Assembly (NCBI RefSeq): GCF_040581485.1
Contig: NC_090130.1
Span: forward strand, 18,665,656-18,729,655
From: Linepithema humile
Lineage: Eukaryota > Arthropoda > Insecta > Hymenoptera > Formicidae
DNA: 64,000 nucleotides
Direction of reading: 5' to 3'
Both the position numbers and the translations under genes were made by a program. Below, piece after piece: positions 32,954 to 43,655 of this stretch; position 1 is the stretch's first letter; each line of letters begins with the position of its first letter. The notes beneath the pieces were generated by a model, which was not told where the DNA came from, ran no database searches, and worked only from the letters and a program-made list of their open reading frames with translations.

Positions 32954-33115
32954 CAGTGATGCGATGTTTCTTACCGGGCTCCCGGCTTCCGAGCCCCACA
33001 CAAGCGAGAAGCGTGTACATGTGCTGCGCGGAACACTTTGCGCAGCACATGTACGCGCTTCTCGCTTGTGTAGGGCTCGAGAGCCAGGAGCCCGGTAGGA
33101 AATATCGCATCCCTG
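32954..33115. mobile_element. Long GC-rich palindrome, same family as 13847-13921
   Basis: Outer arms (CAGTGATGCGATGTTTC...CCGGGCTC / GAGCCCGGTAGGAAATATCGCATC) match the short palindrome at 13.85 kb. Between them is an additional near-perfect inner palindrome ('CACACAAGCGAGAAGCGTGT', 'ACATGTGCTGCGC') around a GGAACACTTT loop. It lies between the divergent BEN and transposase genes of element 2. Confidence 0.8.
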
Positions 33116-33512
33116 GGCTCAACACTCTACAGTCGTAACGCGGGAAAGAACGATTTTTTTTGACAGATCAATAACAATGACTTTCAATAAAGACACGCGT
33201 GTGTAGCAATGGCAATTATTTTGTTATATTAGATATATCATATCATTGAAAATATTAATTTCAAATACATAATACATAAACCTAATATAATCATAAATTC
33301 ATAGTTTTCTATAGCTATCAGAAAAGTTCTGGTTCCCGCGTTGTGACTGTACGGACTGCGTAGACCACAGTGCCCGCAGCGGCTATATGTGCAAAGCTGA
33401 TCAGTTGATCATGGTTGCACTGGCAGTGACATGCAAGTATAGCGTACAGAGCAAAAGTATCAACTGAAAGATTCTTACTCAATTTTTTATCAAATATCCA
33501 TACGCATAAAAA

Positions 33513-36500
33513 ATGTCAAACGATATTCGTGATTATGATGAACCAGTGGCGAAAAAGAAATTATATCATTCTCACCCTTGGAAGATTGATGGAAACCTTT
33601 CGGTACGTATATACACAGTTTCATTTATAATGACATTCTCTTAATGCACTTATTGTAACTTTGGTCCTTTATATTTATTTCATATTAAAATATGTGAGTG
33701 CGATTGGCAGGAAATTTTCATATATATTACTTAAAAAAAAAATACTTTTCATACGCTAAAAATTGAACTATTTCAAGCCGCTGTAACTCGGCGAAAAATC
33801 ATCGTAGACAAAAAATTAACAAAGCATTTTGAAGTTTGAAGTTTTAACTTTAACGTACTATCGATAGTTTTTGTAATTTTTTGTCTGCGATAATTTTTCG
33901 CCGAGTAATGATATATAACTTGTAAAAATACAGGTTTAGTTTTAAAATCATGAAAGATAAAAATATTTAAAAAATCTGTCGATAGCACGTGCTATCCTTC
34001 CTTGTTTCGTGCTTTAAAAAAGAACGCATCGCTTTGTTCCTTAAAATTATGTATTTTTGTAGCTTTATAGCTGGATATAAAAAAATTTTTTTCGGACTTT
34101 TTGGGGACAATATATTAATATATATATATATTTATATAGAACTTATTTTCTGGTGCAAATATTAACATAATATTCATGTTTCATTTATGTATGTATATAT
34201 ATTTATATATATTTAATAAATTATATTTTTTTTTATATATAGATCCCTCTAAGAACATTACAAAGGTGGCGGAATAAAGTAAGGGCTTCTTTGGATGAAA
34301 ATAATTCCATTATATTTGTAGAAGAAGGCTCATCTACAGGTATCAAGGATCAGACCGTACATGAAAGCAATAGCTCAGCTGACTCGGAAGAAAAAAGCCT
34401 ACTACTAGTAGATGACGATGGCAGCGAATTGGAAGAAAACGATGATGATGAAGGAGCAGAAGAAGACGCTGAAGGTGAAGAAGAAGAAGAAGAAGAAGTT
34501 GAAGGAGAAGAAGAAGATGAAGAAGAAAATGAAGAAAGCAAAAATGAAGAAGAGGATGAAAATAATGTTAGTGACATTGAGAGGAACTGCAGTTCGGAGA
34601 GTAGTTATGAGGTTGGTGACAATCAAGACAATCAAAATGACGAGGTAGTTGAAACATATAGTATGTTGTATGAGAATAGCCCAAAAAGTACAGATGAATG
34701 TGTCTTAGCTGTTTTCGAATTGTACATTAAACACAGGATGACGAAAGAGAATTTAAAAAATACTTTGTTGACAATTTGTAATATGCTTCCACAGCCGAAT
34801 AATATGCCTAAATCTTGTTTTCAGTTATTTCAGTATACTCGAAACATCGCTCCTCAGTGCTCTGTCACGGAACACTTCTATTGTAAAACGTGTCTTTTTT
34901 ATGATAATAATATCTTTGTTAACAACTGTTGCCGAGTATGTTTATCAGGCGGCGGTAGATCGGTATTTTATGAATTGGATATATCGCAGCAAATTAGACA
35001 TATGTTTGAGCATAGAAATCTTGCTGAGATTTTAAATCAATCGAAGTGTCGTGATCGCGATCCAAATGTAATTAGCGACATTACTGATGGAACAGAATAT
35101 ATTAGAGTAAATTGTAGAAGGGAAAAAGGAGTGTATGATTTAACTTTAATATTAAATACTGATGGTGTTTCATTAATGAAAAGTTCAAAGGCTCAGTTTT
35201 GGCCATTAATGTTTATGATAGCTGAAATCCCAGAGTATCTTCGGGAATCTTTCTTAGTCGTCACTGGTTTGTGGTATGATGAACGCAAACCGTTAATGAA
35301 TACTTATCTTCAACCGTTTTGTTCAAAATTACAAGATTGTTTTAATGCCGGCGTTAATTGGATTGATCCAAAGACTAATGAGAGTGGCAATTCTAAAATT
35401 GTAGCTCCATTGATAGTGGCTGATGCCCCATGCAGAGCAGAGATGCAAAATATTTCCTATTATAACGGACGTTTTGGCTGTAATAATTGCGAAATTAAAA
35501 CCAAAAAGTGTACAGTTGTGGAAACTCTCTCTGGTAAAAAGCGGATTCGTATATATCCTTTCATCAACGAAATTACTCTAAGAACAGGAGAAAAGATGGA
35601 AAAACAAGGGAAAAAAGCAGCCAAACAGAATACTATTATTAAAGGTGTAAAAGGAAGATCAATTATTGCAGCTCTACCCCTTATTGATGTAGGTACATGT
35701 TTCATGCCTGAATACATGCATTCTGTTCTTTTGGGAGTTGTGAAGCAATTTATGGTTCTTTGGTTCGAAAAAACTGGAGATTGGAATGTGAAACATTTTA
35801 TGGCTGAAATTGATACCAGATTATTAAACATCTTACCTCCGGATACATTTAGTCGCTTACCACGAAGTATATTCCATTTCAAGTCTTATAAGGCATCCGA
35901 ATTCTATAATTGGCTCTTATTTTATTCAGTCCCTATTATGATTGATTATTTACCAGAAAAGTATTTCCAACATTGGCTTCTTCTCGTCATAGCTATATTC
36001 ACGTTATTGCAAAAAAATATTAAGAAAGTACCAGATCTTGATGAAGCAGAATATTTGCTTAAATTATTTGTAAGGGACATTGAAATTTTATATGATGACC
36101 GTCAGTTAACATACAATGTTCATCAGCTGTTACACCTTACCCTCTGTGTGAGACGTTGGGGTCCTCTGTGGGCTAATTCAGCATTTCCATTCGAAAATTT
36201 TAATGGATTTCTTTCAAATTTTGTACATGGCTCGAAACATATCGGCAAAGAAATTGCAAATAATTTACAAATAGTTAACGGAGTTCAAATTCTAAGAAAC
36301 AAAGTTAATAAAATTAATAGATCTAATTCGACCCTACAAAAAGATAATGAAGTTAATGGTAATAGCGTGAAAGTAACGTTAAGTGACTCTGAGAGGGAAT
36401 TGCTAATAGCGCATCAGTTTAGTGTAACTAATATACTAATGTATGCCAGAGCTACAATTTCTAGTAAAACATATACCTCTGAAATTTATAAGAAAATAAA

Positions 36501-36801
36501 AAGTAATAGTTACACTGTTTACATTAACTTTCAAGATAAATCTAATATTTATGGATCAATCAGATTCTTCTTCAAATCTAAAGGCGTGGTATATTTTATA
36601 CTTCGTCAATTTTTCGTGAAACATGTAAATATTATTTATAATCAGGATACAATGATGAAGGTCAAGCATGTAATACCTGTGGAAGAAAATAGGCATCAAT
36701 TTGTTATAATTAATTCAAATGACATAAACTTTATGCATAAAGTTGTGAAAATTGAAAATTTTATATGCAAACAACCAAATTTTCTTTCTAAAGTCTTATG
36801 A
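33513..36801 (+). CDS. Transposase 2, CACTA/TNP2-like, two exons, intact
   Basis: Exon 1 (33513-33602, 30 codons) ends at a GTACGT donor; exon 2 (34243-36801) follows a 640-nt intron ending ATATATAG and continues in frame, giving 866 aa. Features in order: a short basic helix split by the intron (PLRTLQRWRNK), a very long acidic Glu/Asp run (about residues 80-130), a Cys-rich finger ('CKTCLFYDNN', 'NNCCRVC'), then the catalytic core: 'LILNTDGVSLMKSSKAQFWP' (first D), 'LIVADAPCRAEM' (second D) with 'GCNNCE', 'PEYMHSVLLGVVKQF', 'TYNVHQLLH' and 'WANSAFPFENFNGFLS' (candidate E). No internal stop, unlike transposases 3 and 4. Likely mobilises element 2. Confidence 0.88.
33787..33906. repeat. Foldback in the transposase 2 intron
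   Basis: CTCGGCGAAAAATCATCGTA near 33787 is mirrored by GCGATAATTTTTCGCCGAG ending at 33906; arms of about 32 bp surround a 55-bp loop. Confidence 0.8.
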
Positions 36802-37649
36802 TTATTATGATCAAATCATACTTCTGTTATATACAGCACATAATATATCGAATCATAATAAGTTCCTGTGTATGTACTTTACTTTATATGTAACTGCGTT
36901 TTTTTACTGTAACACACATTTATATATAATATATTAAAAATATATAATTAATTTTATAAGATATTATATATAATACACCGCCGCCTGAGTTTAATATTCT
37001 GCAGGATTTATCGTATAATGTTGTGTATATTTTATAATTATAGCTATTTATAATAAAAACAAAATGTTTTATCAAGAATAATTAATATTATATTTTATAT
37101 TCATAATTTATATATCCGGAAAAATGCCTTATAAAGTCGTATATGATTATGTCTGCACATGTATAAATTTGTGTAAATCAGTATGACACCATACATTCCA
37201 AGTATGAATGTATACGAACATATGCGATCATATATGACCGTACGAATAAGAATTCCGTTACGGTACGGAATCGTATATGATCATGTATGATCATATAGTA
37301 GCTTGCATACAATCATATATGGTTTTTTATAAATTCATGTATTAATGAATATGACCATATACGATTATGCATGCTCATATACGACCATGCAAGATCGGAC
37401 AATGTATTGTATGGAATGGTGTATGATCATGCATAGTCGTAAACAGTCTGCACACACAACACGTATGGTTCCATACAAATACATGTTCGAATGTATATGA
37501 TCATGCATGGTTATATATACAACCATTCATGAATATATATAATTATACATAATAATATATTATCATTCAAAATTATGTAACATTTCATGTATACTTTTGT
37601 ATGCTCATATATAATTATATAAAATCAAGCGTGAACGTTTTTTCCCGGG
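36802..37649. other. Element 2 right end, non-coding with subterminal repeats
   Basis: AT-rich 3' flank of transposase 2 until about 37130. From there a 500-bp field of imperfect 'CATATA(T/C)GATCATGCATG' type repeats runs to the CCCGGG end. Confidence 0.7.
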
Positions 37650-40133
37650 TATGTACTGTTGACATATGCAAAAAAGAATTTGATAATTTTTCTAAACTAA
37701 TAAAGCATTTAAAATTACATATTAAAAAAAAAGAACAAGTCGTGTGTCCATATCCACAATGCAAAAATAAATACACAGTTGTATCTTCCTTTACTGGTCA
37801 TATGTCAAAAATGCACAGAAACTGCAGTTATAACATGGGTAATGTTCGAGAAAGTCATGACAATGATACTATGGAATGTACTTCTGAATTCTTTGAGTCA
37901 TTGAATGAAGCAAGTGGATCAGTAATCTTGCCTAATAATTGTCGTGAGTTGGGATTGGAAATAAATCATCAATTAAATGTCAACTCAATGGAATTGGAAG
38001 ATGTCGGTAACGAAGTTTTATATAATACTGCTATTGAATCAAATCTGTTTACTGAAAATGTTGCGCAGTTTTATTTGAAACTGGAATGCCAATACTTACT
38101 TCCAGCAACGACTATTCAATATATAACAACAGAAGTAAGTAAAGTGCACGAAGAAACACAAGAAATTATAAAAAACAAATTGACACAACGGCTTACAACA
38201 GAAGGCATATCACAGCAACAAATAGCTAGTATTTTAAAAGAGGCTTTTAACTCTGATCTTGTAATAAAAACTAACGAGATACTTAACACAAATTTTAAAA
38301 GGAAGAAATTTTATAAAAATAAGTTTAATTATGTCAGTCCTGTTCAGGTTATAATTGATCAACATAAAATAACATCTTTTGCTTACGTACCTCTAATAGA
38401 AACATTGAAAAGATTTTTTATGGATAAATCTGTTCAAAATGAACTTGGACATCAAGAAGAACCTCGTAAAGAAGATGTCCTACAAGATTTTATGGATGGA
38501 AACGTTTACAAGAATAATAAGTTTTTCAAAGAAAATCCAGATGCTTTACGAATCATATTGTATCAAGATGCATTCGAAATAGTAAATCCAATAGGAGCTG
38601 CAAAAAAGAAACATAAATTACTGGCTATTTACATGAGTCTCGGAAATGTTCCTCATTATCTGCGATGTCATATTAATTCCATTAAACTTGTTGCCCTTTG
38701 CAAAGAATCAGACTTTGAACATAAAACAGTTTATGGTAAAGTGGTGACAGATTTAAAAAAAATTGAGCAAGAAGGAATAGAAATTAATGGAAAATTTATA
38801 AAAGGCTCTTTTGTTTTCATTACCGGTGATAATCTTGGAAGCCACGGATTAGGTGGATTCATTGAAAATTTTAGTACTTGTCAATATCTGTGCAGATTTT
38901 GCTTGATAACGAGAGACGAATTTAACCAGGAAGATGGTGCATACAAAACATATACTCCCAGAACTATCGAGTCATATAATAATGCCGTAAATCTAATTGA
39001 TAAGAGTAATAGCTATCAGGGAATCAAATTCAATTCCATTTTTAATGAATTACAATACTTTCATGTGTGCGCGCCAGGATTGCCTCCTTGCATTGGACAC
39101 GATTTATTCGAAGGCGTTACAGCCTTTGATTTAAAATTATACATTGATTATTTTATTTAAAAAAAAATGGTTTACATTAATTGAATTAAATACTCTGATT
39201 GATAAATTCCATTACTCAACGGAAGATCGGAAAGATAAGCCTTGTACATTATCAGCTACAAGTAAACAGATTACTGATGGAGCTTGCCAAATCTAGACAT
39301 TTTTACGGCTTTTCCCTCTATTAATTGATGACAAAATTAAGGATATTCATGATGAAGTGTGGCTTTGTTTTCTTTTACTGACAGAAATTGTCGAAATTGT
39401 ATGTTCACCGACAATTCACAAATCATGTTTGCCTTATCTTAACAGAATCATTTTGGAGTACCTTTCCATGAGGCAACGGTTATTTCTTAACATTAATCTA
39501 CGACCAAAACATCACTACCTTTCTCACTACTGCAAATTAATTTTAGAATTTGGTCCTTTAATAAAAGTTTGAACCATGAGATTTGAGAGCAAACATCGAT
39601 TTTTTAAAAGAGCTATTCGAAATCTTCTTAATTTTATTAACGTTGTGAAATCCCTAAGTGAAAAATACGAACTTTTTCAAAGTCTGGTACGATTGGGAGC
39701 TGACAGCAGACTTGAATTAAAAGTATATGAACTTGGTCATTTTAACATCGACATGTATCAGGAAAATATTAAAGCGGCCATAAGGAAAATTAATTTACCT
39801 GATGACATCCAACAATGCACCAGAGTTAATTTGAAAGGTACAGAATACATAAAAGGGCATGCTCTAGTAATACGCCAAGATGGTTACGAGGAAAACATTA
39901 CTATAGGAAGGATTTGTTTGTTTCTTTGTTCCATCGAAATGCATGTTTATGCTGTGTTTGAAGTGATAGAGAGTTCTTTTATACCATCCCTTCGAGCTTA
40001 TGAGCTCGGACGAACAATTGATTACGAATGCCTTTCCTTGCATGAGGTGATGGATTTCAAACCAATGCACATATACAATTTAGGAAACATGCTGTGTATT
40101 AAACCATGCTATGGATTTGTGTCTCATTTCTAA

Positions 40134-40979
40134 TAAAATATGCTAACGCCTGCACATATTACCAAGTACATTCTGTATGAAATTTTGTTTCTTATTATAT
40201 ATCTCCTGCTTTTCATTAATTGGTTTAAAAATTCCAATTTTAACAAAGTATATTGAATTTATTATATATTGTTCATTATTAACATCCCTGCTTAAAATAA
40301 TAGATAGGAGATGAATGGATTTCATTACTATAACATAGAATCTTTATGTTGATTGATACGACGAGTTTTTAACCAATGTCACAATACATACACTTCCAAT
40401 ATAGTTTAATGATATTTTATAATATTATTTCTTTTAATACTATTGAATATGAAAATTTGTATATCAGTTAATATTCTTTTATATGTAAAGAAGTTTTGTC
40501 ATTTATTTATGATTATTCTATAATAAACTGCTTATGATATTTTTTCATAAAAAACTTGAGCTAAAGCTATTTCATAATAATCTATAGAAAGTTTAATCAT
40601 AATCTATATTTTAAAATTTTTAGAAAATTTTAATTCTCAATAAATCAAATTTAATGTAAAGTTACTTTTCCATTTTGATGCCTCTGTTTCATGTAATATT
40701 GTTAATAATATTTAGTCATAAAAATATACTGTGCGATATACACTTTGTATCATAATGTATATTTTTAAAATTGTATTCTGATTATAAGTTACATGATGCA
40801 TTATTTATTTTAATACTTCCGATTTTAATATTTTCTTATAATAAACAATTTATAATATTCTATAATAAAAAAAACTTGTTTAAATCTCATCATATTGAAT
40901 TAATATATTTAATTATATAGAAATCATCTATATGTAACACTCTGATATCATGTAAGTATTAAAAAAGCATATTTAACAT
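40134..40979. other. AT-rich intergenic
   Basis: 3' flank of transposase 3. AT-rich, no supported ORF or element end identified. Confidence 0.5.
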
Positions 40980-41446
40980 GTAAATAATTTTATGTTACTT
41001 TACATACTAATATGGGACTCTATGTTACTTTATATACATGTGTATATGTGATTCTATGTTACTTTATATATGTGCGTGTATGTGATTCTATGTGACTTTA
41101 CATATGTTTATATGTAATTCTATGTTATTTTACATACGTGTGTATATGTGATTCTGTGTTACTTTATATATGTGCGTGTATGTGATTCTATATTACTTTA
41201 TATATGTGTGTGTATGTGAGTCTATATTACTTTATAAACGTGTTTGTATGTGATTCTATATATGTGTGTATGTGATTCTATATTACTTTATAAACGCGTT
41301 TATATGTAATTCTATATATGTGTGTATGTGATATTATGTTACTTTACATATCTGTGTATGTAACTCTATGTTACTTTATATATATATATATGTAATTTTA
41401 TATTACTTTATACATGTGTGTGTATGTGATTCTATATTACTTTATA

Positions 41447-41503
<57 letters not shown>
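40980..41503. repeat. Degenerate minisatellite and (AT)n tract
   Basis: Variants of a unit of about 34 bp ('tatgtgattctatgttactt' + 'tatatatgtgcgtg') repeat from about 41000 to 41450, followed by a pure (TA)n run to 41503. It could be a satellite or the subterminal repeats of a neighbouring transposon. Confidence 0.85.
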
Positions 41504-41505
<2 letters not shown>

Positions 41506-41878
41506 CATATATATGACACACATTAATAACATTTATACATAGATGTTAATTTGTAGTTTATCTTTCAGAACATAAAAATTATACTTTTGATGTGTAACAA
41601 AAATAAAAAAATACAAATCAGAAAATTGGAAGTAATAAAATACAAAAAAAAATATGTTTTATCGGAAAATACTTGGCAGCAAACACTATAAAAAATGAGA
41701 ATTACTAAATTGGTAATTCATCGAAGAAAAGTTTTATAATATTTAATCTGAATCAGTATCATGTATATATATATTTTTAAACTACTTTTCTTGGAAGAAA
41801 ATAGTTTGGAAATATTGTTAATGTAAGATGATAGAGGACATAAAGCATTTAATAAAGCGGTTTATAATATTTATGGAA
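41504..41878. other. AT-rich intergenic
   Basis: No feature seen; 3' flank of transposase 4. Confidence 0.5.
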
Positions 41879-42683
41879 TTATTGAGTTTCGTAAGTGTTC
41901 GGCATTCGGCAAAAATATCCATTTTCAACGTTTATATATACAATTTGTTTTTTAATATTTTGAAAAGTAAACAAATTTAAACTAGAAGATTTAGATGTTA
42001 CTTCGAATATTGAATCAATTATCACGTTGCCAATACTTAGACACTTTACATTATATTTATATCCTAAAATATAAGGTTTAGTATTATATAAAACAATTTT
42101 AAATATTTCAATTATGTCACCAGTTTCATCTTCAAAAAATCTGTCATCGGTTTTTTTTTCTCGTTTATAACAAGTAGTAGTGTATAAAACATTTTTGTAA
42201 ATCGCTTTATTAAACGCTTTTACGTCCTCTAATCTTATATCAACAATAGCATTCTTTAAAACTTGTGTGATATTTTGATTTATATTATTATCGTTCGCTA
42301 AGAGAGTCACACTTGAATTGACTTCCAAACTTTCCTTTCAAGAAAAAATGATTACGCAAAATACTTTTACAAAAGCGTGAAGAATTATTGTCGGACGTAT
42401 TTAACAATTCGGTTTCTAACATTGTTTTTTGCACTAAACGTTTAGAAAGCTGTATTAAAGCTCCTTTCGGACCTGACAATTTCTGCTTTAGTACAAAAAT
42501 TCCATTTTTGTAAGGAAAAGCTGAAGTCAATGGAAGTGGACCACTTTTATATACGTGATTAACAACATGAAGTAATGCATGAGTATTGAAATTCATACTA
42601 CTTTTTCCATATAATTCTTCACATTGTGCAGTGAAATATATAAAATCAATTTCGCACTTTTTTAAATCTTCTTTTGTTATAAT

Positions 42684-43637
42684 TTATAGGCGTATTGCCT
42701 AATGGATTGTGTTCGACTTGGTTGAAATATTGAGACCAATTTCTTAGAAAAATATAATTTATTTTTCCTCGTCAGAGAAGTAGAGTAAAAGTACAAGTTT
42801 TGTTTGATTTGCTTAATTGCGCCAGAGGCGCTTTCTCGGCAAGAGTGTAAGGCCGAGAATCAAAAGAAAAATTGACGGGCGCGGTAAGAAATTACCGGCC
42901 GCGTCTTAGTGTGTTGAACGGGTCCTAAAAAGGACGGTTCAATTGAGTTAGCTCGTTGCAGCCCCTTTCCCGGTGTCGGTGGAACTCCGTTCGGGAAGTG
43001 GTCTTCCGTCTGACAACTGCTCTCTGAGCAGGCTCTGAGCGGTGAAGTCTGTACTGCTATGGAACGAGTCTCTGAGGTGCTGGTGGTAGCAACCGTCTCG
43101 GCTCTCGGAATTGCGGATTGCTCCGTGTACCGAGGAGAGAGAGGTCTCCGAATTCGGATGTCGCCTTGAGTGAGCGTGTCCCTTGGTGGTCGAGTCAACC
43201 GGACGCAGAACTCTAGTGGAATTAATTTCCACACTAGAGACTGAGGAGGTGACGGCGAAAGTGGAGTATCCGCGGGCCGCTTGGTTGAAATGTGCGGCCG
43301 ATGCTGGGACTCTGTTTTCTTTTTACGCGCCTTGCGAGGCAGCGTGAGGAAAACGGCGAGACTATGTGTCTCTGGTTAGCTTCTGCCGAGGCAGAGTACG
43401 ACTCAGTTCAAGGGCCCTGGAGAGAGCTCGCCTTGAAGCGAGTGAGTGAGGAAAGATCTGCGGAGCAGCTCTTTTATATCTCGTCGATCGAAGCTTGATC
43501 GCGAGAAGGCTCTTCACCGCCTGCGCAACCTGGCGGTGGGTCCGCAAGCTTGTAACTGGTAGAAGGCCTGCGGCGCGTAGCGGCGCCGCGGTGTATTATA
43601 CCGCATCAGTGCAGCGGTGTGGCGGTGAGCCGCCACA
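42684..43637 (-). repeat. Gypsy 3' LTR
   Basis: Minus-strand sequence TGTGGCGGCTCACC...GCCTATAA. Preceded on the minus strand by a purine-rich AAGGGGGTCC, the likely polypurine tract (about 43638-43648). Confidence 0.95.
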
Positions 43638-43655
43638 GGACCCCCTTGGCAGTTT

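Larger units (their letters stand above)
29252..37649. mobile_element. CACTA/TNP2-like DNA transposon, element 2 (8.4 kb)
   Basis: Inverted ends CCCGGGAAAAAA (29252) and TTTTTTCCCGGG (37649), each flanked by TA, read as a 2-bp target duplication. Subterminal zones (29252-29460 and about 37130-37640) are packed with CATATA(C/T)G / ATGATCATGCAT-like repeats in both orientations. It carries a spliced BEN-domain gene on the minus strand and an intact transposase on the plus strand, divergently arranged. It interrupts transposase gene 3 inside a zinc-finger codon block. Confidence 0.88.
29009..40133 (+). pseudogene. Transposase 3: C2H2 zinc-finger TNP2-like gene, split by element 2
   Basis: Coding parts are 29009-29251 and 37652-40133. 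The first encodes C2H2 fingers (CQFCAFETSSLRSHLNHH; 'KCTKFFQKN') and stops at the element 2 insertion. The second resumes in frame inside another finger (CTVDICKKEF ... HLKLH), then 'CPYPQCKNKY', a helical linker, and the transposase core ('IILYQDAFEIVNP' first D, 'FITGDNLGSHG', 'YLCRFC', 'PPCIGHDLFEGV', 'LRPKHHYLSHY'). It also has a one-base shift in the T/A run at about 39160 and two Trp-to-stop changes (TAG at 39294, TGA at 39570). Removing element 2 plus one TA restores the finger frame, so it was intact there at insertion. Confidence 0.8.

Noticed and set aside
34350..34648. Long Ser/Phe-rich and Lys-rich ORFs in other frames and strands of this stretch
   Set aside because: They are shadows of the Glu/Asp-coding GAA/GAT repeats of transposase 2.
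37601..37651. Start Met of the second part of transposase 3 at 37601
   Set aside because: It lies in the terminal repeats of element 2; the host gene resumes only at 37652.
40980..41503. CRISPR-like array
   Set aside because: Units are degenerate, AT-rich and contiguous without unique spacers; eukaryotic minisatellite.
43292..43498. 68-aa ORF repeated at 48193-48399
   Set aside because: Duplicate exists only because both LTRs carry it; no start context or homologue.
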